A stretch of DNA of 42,846 bases from Candidatus Taylorbacteria bacterium RIFCSPHIGHO2_01_FULL_46_22b (GCA_001820875.1 MHRF01000003.1:1-42846); one strand, 5' to 3'; positions 1-9,293 are shown, counted from the first letter of the stretch. Program-made: numbers and translations. Notes: generated from the sequence alone by a model not told the origin.

Positions 1-77
1 AAGAGTGCAATGAGGGAGGCCACGAGCATGAGTTCGATGAGGACGAGGCCGGAGGTGGACGAGATCTTTTTATTCAT
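1..77 (-). CDS. Prepilin-like protein, truncated by left window edge (MNKKISSTSGLVLIELMLVASLIAL...)
   Basis: Reverse complement of 77..1 reads from ATG into a GLVLIEL-type prepilin cleavage/methylation N-terminus with following hydrophobic stretch. Confidence 0.6.
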   Translation of the reverse strand, partial: MNKKISSTSGLVLIELMLVASLIAL

Positions 78-105
78 AGATGTTTTTAAAATGTGTAAAC
101 ATTAA

Positions 106-396
106 TTAAATCGGCACAACGCGAGGAGGAGCCTTTTCAGGAAATACCACTCGCGTGCCTGAAGGAAGTTCTTGAGATGAACTTGGTCCGCCAAATACAA
201 AAAAGAGAATTGCAATGGTAATACAGACCGCAACAACTCCAATGAGAATTTTCTCGGCTCCGGTTCGAGTTTGGGTGAACCCTTTCTTCACCAGCCAGCC
301 AGCAAGCCCCGCTTCCGCTTGTATTGCGTGATAATCCAAAATCTGAGCGGCTCCCCTCGCCTTTATATCTTCGTCTTCAAGATGGACTATTGCCAT
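106..396 (-). CDS. Small single-TM hypothetical protein
   Basis: 96-aa ORF with one clear hydrophobic segment (ILIGVVAVCITIAILFFVFGG); no family recognised. Confidence 0.55.
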   Translation of the reverse strand: MAIVHLEDEDIKARGAAQILDYHAIQAEAGLAGWLVKKGFTQTRTGAEKILIGVVAVCITIAILFFVFGGPSSSQELPSGTRVVFPEKAPPRVVPI

Positions 397-455
397 AGAG
401 ACAATTATATACCCCTCTCCTCACTCACAAAAGTCCAATGGGATATAATAAGAGC

Positions 456-3400
456 ATGAGCAAATTCGTGCACCTGCATATCCATTCCCATTACAGTCTC
501 CTTTCTGCGTTACCTAAGATACCTGATCTCGTCACTATTGCAAAAGAAAGCGGCATGAAAACACTCGCGCTCACTGATCTGGGCAACCTCTACGGCGCAG
601 TAGAGTTTTACAAAGAATGCCAAGATAATGGCATTAAGCCTATTATCGGAGTCGAAGCCTACACTGCAGCGCGGACACGTACTGATCGGCAAGCGGGCAT
701 CGACAATCGCCGCGGCCGTCTCGTGCTCCTTGCAGAAAATCTTGAGGGGTACAAAAACCTTTTGAAATTGGTGACTCAAAGTGCACTTGAGGGATTTTAT
801 TATCGTCCGCGCGTAGATCGAGAACTACTTGAAACGTATGCAAAAGGTCTCATCGCGATCAGCCCCGCATACAACGGAGACATTGCCCAAGCGCTCCGAA
901 ATAAAAACACGGAAAAAGCCGAGGAGTGGGCATCATTCTTAAAAAAAACTTTCACTAATCGCTTCTATCTTGAGATTACCCGTCATACGGAAAAAGAAGG
1001 GTACGATCTGGAAGATCTGGTTTCATTTGGACACGAACGCAAAATCCCTTTAGTTGCTGGACACGATCTCTATTATCTCTCTCCCGACGACAAGCAGGCG
1101 CACGACACACTGATGTCAGTGCAAAACAATCCCGATTACGGAGATATTTCAACCCGCAACAATGGCCTTGATTTGTCTTTTCTTTCAGTAAAAGAAATAG
1201 CCGAAAAATTCAAGGATCTGCCAGAAGCAATAGAAAATAACGCGCTTATTGCTGATCAATGCTCGCTTAATCTCACGCTCGGCACATGGGTCTTCCCCGC
1301 TTACCAAACTTCAAAAGGGAAAAGTCATGATGATGAATTGCGCGACAAAACACTTGCAGGACTTGCGAACAAAAAAATGGAGGCAAGTCCTGAAATCAAA
1401 GCTCGTATTGAATATGAGTTGTCTATCATAAAACAAAAAGGGTACGCACCGTATTTTCTCGTGGTCGCCGATCTCCTTCATCACGCACATGAGACGAAAA
1501 TACTCACTACCACTCGCGGATCAGCAGCAGGATCACTTGTCTCATATCTGACCGGCATCACCAACGTAGATCCGATCGCCTATCTGCTTCCCTTTGAACG
1601 ATTCCTCAATCCCGAGCGTCCATCCCCGCCTGATATTGATATGGATATCGCGGACAACAAACGTGATGCCATGATTGATTACGTCCGCCAGAAATACGGT
1701 GCCGATCGTGTTGCGCAAATCGGGACATTCGGCACCATGCTTGCGCGCGGCGCCGTTCGAGATGTCGCGCGCGCGCTCGGTTATGAATATTCGCTCGGCG
1801 ATCGCATCGCCAAACTCATCCCCTTTGGTTCGCAGGGATTCCCCATGACGCTTGCACGCGCCATCGAGACAGTGCCTGAACTTGCAGAACTTGAGAAGAA
1901 AGAGAAGGAGGTGCGGAATGTGATCGCAATGTCGAGAAAAATAGAAGGGTGTGCGCGACACATCAGCGTGCATGCCGCCGGTGTCGTCATCTCTCCCACG
2001 CCACTGACCGATTACGTTGCACTCCAATATGATCCAAAAGGTGAGGGTAAGATCATCACCCAATACGATATGCACGCAGTCGAAGACGCGGGGCTTTTGA
2101 AATTTGACTTCCTCGGCATTAAAAACCTCTCCATACTCGCCGCCGCGGTTGATCTGGTTGAAAAAATTGAAGGAATCAAAGTTGATATCGAAAATGTTCC
2201 GCTTGATGATCAAAAAACATTTACCATGCTCGCCAAAGGCGAGACAATCGGACTGTTTCAATTAAACGGCAGTGGTATGACGCGCTATCTCAAAGACCTC
2301 AAACCCACCACGATTCACGATATCAACCTCATGATCGCCCTGTATCGTCCGGGGCCAATGGAAAATATCGACGAATACATTGCGCGCAAACACGGACGCA
2401 AACCCGCTGTGTATCTCCATCCAAAAATGAAATCGTATCTCGGGCCGACCTACGGTGTGCTTGTCTATCAAGATGATCTTCTGATGACCGCGGTTGAAGT
2501 GGCTGGCTATTCGTGGGGCGAAGTTGATAAATTCCGCAAAGCTGTCGGAAAAAAGATTCCGAAAGAAATGGCAAAACAGCATGATTTGTTCGTCGCAGGA
2601 TGCAAAAAGCACAGCAAACTCTCCGAGGCAGAAGCAGAAAAATTATGGATGCTCTTCAAGCCTTTTGAAGGATATGGTTTCAACAAGGCACATGCCGCAA
2701 GCTATGGCAAAGTCGCCTACCAAACTGCCTATATGAAAGCTAACTTCCCTGCGATTTATATGTCAGCCGTGCTCACAGCCGATTCAGGCGATGTCGAAAA
2801 AATTGGTGAGACCATTTCCGAATGTAAGCGCATGGGAATTCCCGTGCTCCCGCCTGATGTCAATGAAAGTTTTGAAGGATTCACCGTGGTGAAATCAGAG
2901 CGAGTAGCGAAAAGCAAAGAGCGAGAAGAACATAGGGACAAAATTCGCTTCGGCCTCACCACCATCAAAAATTTCGGCGAAGGTATCGCACATGTAATCA
3001 TCGAGGAACGTAAACGGGCGGGCAAATTCAAGTCGCTTGGCAATTTCCTTGAGCGCGTTGAGGATAAAAATTTAAATAAAAAATCACTCGAATCACTTAT
3101 CAAAGCTGGTGCACTCGATAGCTTTGGCGAACGAGGGGTGATGCTTGCAAATCTTGAACAACTCCTCCAATACCACAAAGAATTTGCTGCGGGCACAAAA
3201 AATCAATCTTCGCTTTTTGGAGAATCAAGCAATGCTGATAATCTTCGCCTCACACCGGCCGCAGCCGCAACCCAAGCCGACAAACTTCTTTGGGAAAAAG
3301 AACTTTTGGGTCTCTACATTTCCGGACACCCGCTGGATAAATTTAAAAGCGTGCTGGAAAAACGGGCAGTCAATATCAAACATGTCAAAGAGGAATATCG

Positions 3401-3686
3401 GGAAGGTATGGCGGTCGTTCTCGGGGGCATCATTGAAGAATTGAAGCCGATTATGACCAAAGGCAACGAGCAGATGGCGTTTTTAAAACTTGCCGATCTT
3501 TCTGGAAGCGTTGAAACAGTTGTATTTCCACGCGTCTTCACTGAATTTAAAAATCTGCTTGTTCCTGAAGCCTGCATCGCCGTCAAAGGTCGTGTCTCAA
3601 ATCGAAACGGTGAGATAAGTATTTTGGTAGAGAAAATAAAGAAATTGGATCTCCCTTCTGTTGCTCCCGAAAAATCTACTGATTGA
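456..3686 (+). CDS. dnaE: DNA polymerase III subunit alpha
   Basis: PHP N-terminus (VHLHIHSHYSLLSAL), PDIDMDIAD catalytic region, YRPGPM, C-terminal OB-fold; start likely MSKFVHLH at 456 rather than 438. Confidence 0.97.
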   Translation: MSKFVHLHIHSHYSLLSALPKIPDLVTIAKESGMKTLALTDLGNLYGAVEFYKECQDNGIKPIIGVEAYTAARTRTDRQAGIDNRRGRLVLLAENLEGYKNLLKLVTQSALEGFYYRPRVDRELLETYAKGLIAISPAYNGDIAQALRNKNTEKAEEWASFLKKTFTNRFYLEITRHTEKEGYDLEDLVSFGHERKIPLVAGHDLYYLSPDDKQAHDTLMSVQNNPDYGDISTRNNGLDLSFLSVKEIAEKFKDLPEAIENNALIADQCSLNLTLGTWVFPAYQTSKGKSHDDELRDKTLAGLANKKMEASPEIKARIEYELSIIKQKGYAPYFLVVADLLHHAHETKILTTTRGSAAGSLVSYLTGITNVDPIAYLLPFERFLNPERPSPPDIDMDIADNKRDAMIDYVRQKYGADRVAQIGTFGTMLARGAVRDVARALGYEYSLGDRIAKLIPFGSQGFPMTLARAIETVPELAELEKKEKEVRNVIAMSRKIEGCARHISVHAAGVVISPTPLTDYVALQYDPKGEGKIITQYDMHAVEDAGLLKFDFLGIKNLSILAAAVDLVEKIEGIKVDIENVPLDDQKTFTMLAKGETIGLFQLNGSGMTRYLKDLKPTTIHDINLMIALYRPGPMENIDEYIARKHGRKPAVYLHPKMKSYLGPTYGVLVYQDDLLMTAVEVAGYSWGEVDKFRKAVGKKIPKEMAKQHDLFVAGCKKHSKLSEAEAEKLWMLFKPFEGYGFNKAHAASYGKVAYQTAYMKANFPAIYMSAVLTADSGDVEKIGETISECKRMGIPVLPPDVNESFEGFTVVKSERVAKSKEREEHRDKIRFGLTTIKNFGEGIAHVIIEERKRAGKFKSLGNFLERVEDKNLNKKSLESLIKAGALDSFGERGVMLANLEQLLQYHKEFAAGTKNQSSLFGESSNADNLRLTPAAAATQADKLLWEKELLGLYISGHPLDKFKSVLEKRAVNIKHVKEEYREGMAVVLGGIIEELKPIMTKGNEQMAFLKLADLSGSVETVVFPRVFTEFKNLLVPEACIAVKGRVSNRNGEISILVEKIKKLDLPSVAPEKSTD

Positions 3687-3710
3687 CAAAACAAAAGATG
3701 AGTCTAGGAT
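3683..3710 (+). promoter_or_regulatory. Sigma70-like promoter TTGACA-16-TAGGAT at the dnaE stop
   Basis: TTGACA 3683-3688, TAGGAT 3705-3710, upstream of 3730 ORF. Confidence 0.6.
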
Positions 3711-3729
3711 GGTCGAGGAGACCAAAACT

Positions 3730-3897
3730 ATGAATGCTGAACGCTCTGCTCTGCGGAGAATCTTCTCCGAAAAGCCGGAGAAATCACAACAACGGCGCGA
3801 AGCAAGGCTCCGATTTGAAAAAGGAGAAAAACTCACTCGAGAACTTCTCGCCCGAAACGGTTCTGAAACACACAAAAGAAAAGGGGGTGGCCGGTGA
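3730..3897 (+). CDS. Small basic hypothetical protein (55 aa)
   Basis: ATG at 3730 preceded by GGTCGAGGAG RBS and promoter 3683-3710; stop overlaps next GTG (GTGA). Confidence 0.5.
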   Translation: MNAERSALRRIFSEKPEKSQQRREARLRFEKGEKLTRELLARNGSETHKRKGGGR

Positions 3898-4163
3898 TAC
3901 AAATACCTTCTTCCGTTCTTCAAGACGGGTTCCAACTGGAAACAGTTACTCTTCCTCCAGAAATACCTCACTGTACAAGCCACTGCATTCTTGTTGCACG
4001 GGTAAAAGGATCTCGCTGGGTCACTTGTTACGACATTACAAACCCCAGTGATTACTTTTCGCTCCGCGAACAATTCCTACGAGTTGGGAGCTATATCGAG
4101 AGCATCGAGCTCTGGATCGTTCCACTCTACGCTCTTCAACCCACCACGACCGCCCGCAACTAA
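3894..4163 (+). CDS. Hypothetical protein (89 aa), GTG start translationally coupled to preceding ORF
   Basis: GTGA overlap at 3894-3897; stop lies in loop of downstream terminator hairpin. Confidence 0.5.
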   Translation: MIQIPSSVLQDGFQLETVTLPPEIPHCTSHCILVARVKGSRWVTCYDITNPSDYFSLREQFLRVGSYIESIELWIVPLYALQPTTTARN

Positions 4164-4184
4164 TGACGGGCGGTTCGCTTTTTC
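4150..4184 (+). terminator. Intrinsic terminator ACCGCCCGC-AACTAATGA-CGGGCGGT + T-tract
   Basis: Hairpin followed by TCGCTTTTTCCC. Confidence 0.7.
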
Positions 4185-4186
4185 CC

Positions 4187-4211
4187 ATTTTGGGAGTCCG
4201 ACTCCCAAAAT
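4187..4211. repeat. 25-bp perfect inverted repeat ATTTTGGGAGTC-C-GACTCCCAAAAT
   Basis: 12-bp arms, 1-nt spacer. Confidence 0.85.
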
Positions 4212-4283
4212 ACTGGACAATCCTAAATTTCTGATTTAAGGTGCAGTCAGAAACCAACGGAAACCCGAAACCCCATTCACCGT

Positions 4284-4637
4284 ATGAAAACTATCGGCCT
4301 AGTTGTCCGAATCGGCTGTAACCACTACCGTGTCACCTACGCAGGAAAGAAAGAAGGAACCTGTGAGTCCCAGTTCGTCATAACAGGTGTCCATCGACGC
4401 AAATACGCCAAGGTCGCACAAGTACAACGTGCAATCAAGGATGGTTCCTTTTGCACCAAAATCTTCAAGATCTTCGCACCAATCTACTGTGTCATGAAGG
4501 TCAGTGAAGACGGTACCACTGCGACAGTGCGAACTGTCACGTTCCAAAGTCTAAAGACGGGCTGGGCGATAGCAGAAGATTCCGGTACTACATTCTTCAC
4601 ACGCGTAGAATCTTTCCTCTGCGTCTTTGATGACTGA
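4284..4637 (+). CDS. Hypothetical protein (117 aa)
   Basis: ORF between flanking terminators; no recognised family. Confidence 0.6.
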   Translation: MKTIGLVVRIGCNHYRVTYAGKKEGTCESQFVITGVHRRKYAKVAQVQRAIKDGSFCTKIFKIFAPIYCVMKVSEDGTTATVRTVTFQSLKTGWAIAEDSGTTFFTRVESFLCVFDD

Positions 4638-4655
4638 TCCAAACTTTTGACTTCG

Positions 4656-4690
4656 AGCGCCCCGTCCTTCGGCGGGGCGCTTTCCTTTTC
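4656..4690 (+). terminator. Intrinsic terminator AGCGCCCCG...CGGGGCGCT + TTTCCTTTT
   Basis: 9-bp GC stem with T-rich tail. Confidence 0.75.
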
Positions 4691-4770
4691 ATACATGAAT
4701 TGACTTTCTCCCTCCTTTAACTAATATCTCAAACAGGACGCACCACGGACAAACCTCAACCTACCTAACC

Positions 4771-5265
4771 ATGAAAGCAATGTACACCTACGCACTTCTC
4801 ACTGGCCTCTTCTGGGGCTGTTACGGGCCAGCACTCGCAATCGCACGCGGACAACTCAAAAGCCCTTGGGCTCCCTATCTCGCTATCGGGATTGCCTACC
4901 TCGTGTGGGCCGTTGTCTGCGGATGGATCGGCATGAAAGCGCGAGGCGAGACGATCAGCATCAGTAACCCTGGATTTTGGTGGGCATTCGGAGCGGGCAC
5001 CCTCGGCGCCTTTGGCGCTTTGTCCCTGACACTCGCCATGGTCTCCGGCGGGTCACAAATGCCCCAAGTCATCATGGCGATGGTGTTTGGAAGTGCTGTT
5101 CTCGTCGCCGCCGTTGTCGCGTTCATCCAACTGCACAACGAACACCATGTGCCTTTAGGCCTCTGGATAGGCATCGTCGCAGTGGCTGGAGGAGTTATCC
5201 TGATCTCCTACAATACGCCAGTCAAACATCCTGTCCGAACTGCCGCTCCAACCGTCAGGTTGTGA
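4771..5265 (+). CDS. Multi-pass membrane protein, EamA/DMT-like
   Basis: Several hydrophobic helices; promoter TTGACT-16-TAATAT upstream (about 4699-4726); terminator downstream. Confidence 0.65.
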   Translation: MKAMYTYALLTGLFWGCYGPALAIARGQLKSPWAPYLAIGIAYLVWAVVCGWIGMKARGETISISNPGFWWAFGAGTLGAFGALSLTLAMVSGGSQMPQVIMAMVFGSAVLVAAVVAFIQLHNEHHVPLGLWIGIVAVAGGVILISYNTPVKHPVRTAAPTVRL

Positions 5266-5288
5266 GAAACAGAAGAGAAGCTTCGAGA

Positions 5289-5324
5289 GGGAGTCAGCAC
5301 TCGCGCTGACTCCCCCTTTTCTTT
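5289..5324 (+). terminator. Intrinsic terminator GGGAGTCAGC-ACTCGC-GCTGACTCCC + T-tract
   Basis: 10-bp stem followed by CCTTTTCTTTT. Confidence 0.8.
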
Positions 5325-5358
5325 TGCCAAAAACCCAAAAATCCCCTATGATTTCCTT

Positions 5359-7077
5359 ATGTCCATATCACTCGAATATAAACGCCATTCACTCGCCCAT
5401 CTACTTGCCGCAGCGGTTTTAGATCTGTATCCAGAAGCAAAACCTACTATCGGCCCCGCCATTGATAACGGCTTCTATTACGACTTTGACAATATCTCAA
5501 TCAGTGAGAAAGACTTGCAGGCAATCGAGAAAAAGATGCGAGAACTCGTGAAATCATGGAAAAGTTTTGAAGGAAAAGAAGTTTCAGAAAAAGAAGCGGG
5601 GGCACATTTTAAAGATAATCCCTACAAACTCGAACTCATTGGTGATATCGCAAAAGAAGGATCAAAAATAACTTTCTATACATCAGGCGACTTCACCGAC
5701 CTCTGTCGCGGCGGACACAGCGAAAATCCGTCAAAAGATATCGCACCGAGCTCATGGAAGCTTGATCGCACTGCAGGCGCATACTGGCGTGGCAATGAGA
5801 AGAACGCGATGCTCACTCGCATCTACGGCCTCGCATTTGATACTAAAGAAGAACTTGAGAATTACCAGACGCAGTTGGAGGAAGCCAAAAAGCGCGATCA
5901 CAAGAAGCTCGGTCAACAACTTAAACTCTTTATGTTCCATGAGACCGCACCGGGTATGCCGTATTGGCTTCCGAAGGGACTTATTCTCTACAACGAATTA
6001 GTGGACTTCTGGAGAAAGGAACATCGAGAATACGGGTACCAAGAAATCGCGAGTCCTTTGGTGAACAAAGCCGAACTTTGGAAAACTTCGGGGCACTGGG
6101 ATCACTACAAAGACGACATGTTCATTGCGGACATGGGAGAAAACGAAGTATATGGCATTAAGCCTATGAACTGTCCAAATGCGATGCTCGTATTTCAATC
6201 TATGCAGGTAAGCTACAAGGATCTGCCTGTACGTCTTTCTGATACAGACCGTCTACACCGCTATGAACGTTCTGGGACGCTCAACGGACTTTTTCGCTGT
6301 CGCTCATTCCAACAGGACGACTCACACAATTACATCTCTGAAGACATGATCGCGTCAGAATACGCACACATATTTGAAATCTGTAAAAAGTTCTACGGCA
6401 TTTTCAATCTCTCCTACTCCTTCCGACTGGGGACCCGACCCGAGAAATTCCTTGGTGAGAAAGCGACGTGGGACAAAGCCGAGCAGGCACTGCGTGATAT
6501 TTTGAAACAGTCAGGAGTTGCTTACACAATTGCCGAAGGTGATGGTGCGTTCTATGGACCAAAAGTGGATATTCTGATGAAAGATTCTCTCGGCCGTGAC
6601 TGGCAAATGGGCACCATCCAGCTTGATTTCCAGCAACCGCTTCGATTTGGTCTTGAATATACTGACAAAGACGGAAAAAAGAAAACACCAGTTGTCGTGC
6701 ATCGTGTCGTATACGGATCACTTGAACGCTTTATCGGCGTATTGATAGAACACACCGCTGGCGCATTCCCCCTCTGGCTCTCGCCAGTGCAAGTGGTTGT
6801 GTTACCTGTGAGCGAAAAGCATGAAGGTGCGGCTCGCGAAGCGCTCGCCGCCCTCAAATCCGCCAACATCCGCGCCGAGCTCTCCGACCCAAATGAATCC
6901 CTTGGAAAACGCGTCCGCGAAGTCAAACTCCAAAAAATTCCCTACTGGCTCGTTATCGGCGACAAAGACGTTGCCGCCAACATGGCCACACTCGAATCCC
7001 GCAATGAACAACTCGGTCAACTCTCCATCAAAGAAATCTCCAACAAACTTCTGGAGGAAATAAAAGAGAGAAAGTAG
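5359..7077 (+). CDS. thrS: Threonyl-tRNA synthetase, lacking N-terminal TGS domain
   Basis: HSLAH...CRGGH editing domain, class II catalytic core, C-terminal anticodon-binding domain; protein begins directly at the N2 domain. Confidence 0.95.
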   Translation: MSISLEYKRHSLAHLLAAAVLDLYPEAKPTIGPAIDNGFYYDFDNISISEKDLQAIEKKMRELVKSWKSFEGKEVSEKEAGAHFKDNPYKLELIGDIAKEGSKITFYTSGDFTDLCRGGHSENPSKDIAPSSWKLDRTAGAYWRGNEKNAMLTRIYGLAFDTKEELENYQTQLEEAKKRDHKKLGQQLKLFMFHETAPGMPYWLPKGLILYNELVDFWRKEHREYGYQEIASPLVNKAELWKTSGHWDHYKDDMFIADMGENEVYGIKPMNCPNAMLVFQSMQVSYKDLPVRLSDTDRLHRYERSGTLNGLFRCRSFQQDDSHNYISEDMIASEYAHIFEICKKFYGIFNLSYSFRLGTRPEKFLGEKATWDKAEQALRDILKQSGVAYTIAEGDGAFYGPKVDILMKDSLGRDWQMGTIQLDFQQPLRFGLEYTDKDGKKKTPVVVHRVVYGSLERFIGVLIEHTAGAFPLWLSPVQVVVLPVSEKHEGAAREALAALKSANIRAELSDPNESLGKRVREVKLQKIPYWLVIGDKDVAANMATLESRNEQLGQLSIKEISNKLLEEIKERK

Positions 7078-7704
7078 ATGAACAAACTTCTTCTCCTATC
7101 CACCGCCCGATTTCTCATAAATCATTCGAGCGTATTCGGCAAACCGTTGAATGAATACAAAATGCTCCATATCATTACGGCTTCAAAAGGTGTTACAAAT
7201 CTTGCGTATCTTGAACGAAACCAAAAATTCTTTGATGAACAGGGGTGTGCGAGAACAGAATACGATTTGGATGGAAAAAATGAAGACAACATCCAAGAGC
7301 AATTAAAGAAACATGATCTGGTCTATCTCGAAGGAGGAAATACGTTTTATCTGATGAAATCTATTCGCGAAAGTGGGTTTGAGAAAGTCCTAAAAGAATT
7401 TTTACCCAAAGGTCTTGTCTATATGGGCGGGAGTGCCGGAAGTTATGTCGCATGTCCCAGTATCGAGATGTCATTATGGAGACATCAAGATAAATACGAG
7501 CATTATGGAGTAACGGACATGACTGGAATGGGATTAGTCCCTTTCATGCTTAGCGTCCATTACAAACCGGAGTATGCAGATATTCTGCGGCTGAATATCC
7601 CAAAAGTAAAATATCCAGTGCGTATTCTCACTGATGAGCAAGCAATCTCGGTTATTGATGACACATACAAACTAATCGGAGACGAAAAAGAAATCACGCT
7701 TTAA
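7078..7704 (+). CDS. Peptidase S51 (dipeptidase E)-like protein
   Basis: YLEGGNTFYL and MGGSAGSYV nucleophile motif; ATG immediately after thrS stop. Confidence 0.85.
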   Translation: MNKLLLLSTARFLINHSSVFGKPLNEYKMLHIITASKGVTNLAYLERNQKFFDEQGCARTEYDLDGKNEDNIQEQLKKHDLVYLEGGNTFYLMKSIRESGFEKVLKEFLPKGLVYMGGSAGSYVACPSIEMSLWRHQDKYEHYGVTDMTGMGLVPFMLSVHYKPEYADILRLNIPKVKYPVRILTDEQAISVIDDTYKLIGDEKEITL

Positions 7705-7719
7705 TCTATACAGAAGTAT

Positions 7720-7744
7720 TTATCCGAGGTTTCGCCTCGGATAA
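7720..7744. terminator. Hairpin TTATCCGAGG...CCTCGGATAA downstream of S51 gene
   Basis: Perfect stem, weak T-tail. Confidence 0.45.
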
Positions 7745-7774
7745 CGTTTCTGCAAGGTCAACCTTGCAGAAACG
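7745..7774. repeat. 30-nt inverted repeat CGTTTCTGCAAGGT-CA-ACCTTGCAGAAACG
   Basis: 14-bp perfect arms, 2-nt spacer. Confidence 0.8.
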
Positions 7775-7810
7775 GACAAAAAAACCAGCCGACGCGGAAC
7801 GCGTCGGCTG
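7775..7810 (-). terminator. Intrinsic terminator of the minus-strand Zn-ribbon gene (CAGCCGACGC-loop-GCGTCGGCTG, then GGTTTTTTTG on minus strand)
   Basis: 10-bp perfect stem plus T7 tract on minus strand. Confidence 0.8.
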
Positions 7811-7835
7811 TATGATCAGAATTGTGGGAAGTTGG

Positions 7836-8099
7836 TTACCCACTTTGGCAGTGGCAACTCAAGTCCACTACCTTGGCGAGGTTACTCTCGTAGGCACATT
7901 TCGGACAATAAACAAAGTACCTCCAGAGGCAATTCGCGAGATGAGCACCAGTTGATGCCACAGTTCCTCGAAAAACATGGCTGCAGCCGAGACACTCAAA
8001 ATTCTCAAGTGTCTCTCCAACAATGTTGTCTCTGTGACGAATCTTGCTGTGAAGAACTGCGACTGCTACCTGTAAAGGAGTAAACGCACTAGGTTTCAC
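7836..8099 (-). CDS. Small Cys-rich (zinc-ribbon-like) protein, GTG start
   Basis: CLGC...CPKC motif; AAGGGAAAGGATTTGAA-GTG gives RBS; terminator at 7775-7810. Confidence 0.55.
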   Translation of the reverse strand: MKPSAFTPLQVAVAVLHSKIRHRDNIVGETLENFECLGCSHVFRGTVASTGAHLANCLWRYFVYCPKCAYESNLAKVVDLSCHCQSG

Positions 8100-8121
8100 T
8101 TCAAATCCTTTCCCTTGAGGG

Positions 8122-8571
8122 TTATGCTGCGATCGGCTCCACGTCTGTGATGACAAGAACTGTGTTGGGGCCGAGACCTCCCTCAACCTGAGGCATGGTC
8201 AGCATCGACCGACCGAGTAGTCCTCCAGTGTAAAGCGGAACTACCATTTGATGGAGTCGTGCCGCTGACTGAATGGCAGCAAATTTTGCCAGAACCTGCG
8301 CAAGCTCCGTGGTGTCACTGAACGTCTGCTCGCAAGAGGTTTTTCCAACGTAGTTTCCGTTCTCGATGACGATGAATGTGAATTTGAACTTGAGCACCGC
8401 CTTTCGAGCCGGTTCGTCAATGAGGAGCTCAAGCGTCGCCTTGTCAGTGATGGGGCAACCGTCTGAGTGATCGAGAAAACCTCGTTCACAGGCCAGCCAA
8501 TCAGGTTTTCTCTGTTGAATGGCTTTTCGACCTTCGAGTGTGAAAAGAACATCTGTGTCCGCTGTAGACAT
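8122..8571 (-). CDS. Hypothetical protein (149 aa)
   Basis: ORF with upstream TTGACA-17-TAATTT promoter (minus strand, about 8636-8608) and adjacent downstream small CDS. Confidence 0.6.
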   Translation of the reverse strand: MSTADTDVLFTLEGRKAIQQRKPDWLACERGFLDHSDGCPITDKATLELLIDEPARKAVLKFKFTFIVIENGNYVGKTSCEQTFSDTTELAQVLAKFAAIQSAARLHQMVVPLYTGGLLGRSMLTMPQVEGGLGPNTVLVITDVEPIAA

Positions 8572-8634
8572 ATGCTTCCTTACTGGTTGATGGTTTCGGT
8601 TTCGTGTTGAAATTACTATACCATTACACTTCTG

Positions 8635-9222
8635 TCAATCCCCTTTCAATCTCTCCAGCCAAAATCCAAGCGAATGTGTGTCAGTTGCTTGAAATGCTTT
8701 TCCTCCTATGTCCGTAAACGCTTGGCAATGCTCGGAAGAATCATCTATGAGAACTGATTTCGAAATATCAGCTCTGTGCCCAGACACTATGTTCTCAAAT
8801 AATTCCCTATTCTTTCTCGCCCGATGTGAATGCGAACTAACAATCTCATCGAAATAAGTATTCAGCCTTTGTGCCGGAATCGTAAATCGTCCAAATGAAT
8901 CCATATTGTCAGTTACCAAAATCACTCTGTGTTTCTCCCGCAAGAGTGAAATTGCATCAAGATCACTTTTCTCAATATGCATTGTCTTTGCGTCAGAAAC
9001 AAAAATCTCCCAGAGTCTCCCGTAGTCAAGCGAAAATTCTTTTGCAACCAGCTGATTTATTTCCTCTGAAGTCCTTTTTCCTTCCATCCATTCTTCAACC
9101 AATTCTGGATGCAAACCAAATATAAAATGCTCAACTTTTTCCCGCAGTTCCTTCTCCAATCCTCGCCAGAATTTATCATGTGACAGCGTCCTATAAAAAT
9201 CAATAAGCAAAAGCGGTTTCAT
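8635..9222 (-). CDS. HAD-superfamily hydrolase-like protein
   Basis: Motif I LLIDFYRTL, motif II LVTDN, motif IV VLIDDS. Confidence 0.75.
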   Translation of the reverse strand: MKPLLLIDFYRTLSHDKFWRGLEKELREKVEHFIFGLHPELVEEWMEGKRTSEEINQLVAKEFSLDYGRLWEIFVSDAKTMHIEKSDLDAISLLREKHRVILVTDNMDSFGRFTIPAQRLNTYFDEIVSSHSHRARKNRELFENIVSGHRADISKSVLIDDSSEHCQAFTDIGGKAFQATDTHSLGFWLERLKGD

Positions 9223-9249
9223 AAATACATTGTATCAAGATAAAAAAAC

Positions 9250-9274
9250 AGTGCCCTGTCGGAGACAGGGCACT
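9250..9274 (-). terminator. Intrinsic terminator of cupin gene (AGTGCCCTGTC-GGA-GACAGGGCACT + T7 on minus)
   Basis: 11-bp stem and T-run on minus strand. Confidence 0.8.
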
Positions 9275-9293
9275 GGCGCGTTGAGTTGAGAGG

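Noticed and set aside
1542-2261. 239-aa antisense ORF within dnaE
   Set aside because: Antisense to a highly conserved coding region; no RBS or family signature.
2756-3694. Antisense/overlapping ORFs in the dnaE 3' half
   Set aside because: Shadow ORFs of dnaE codon structure.
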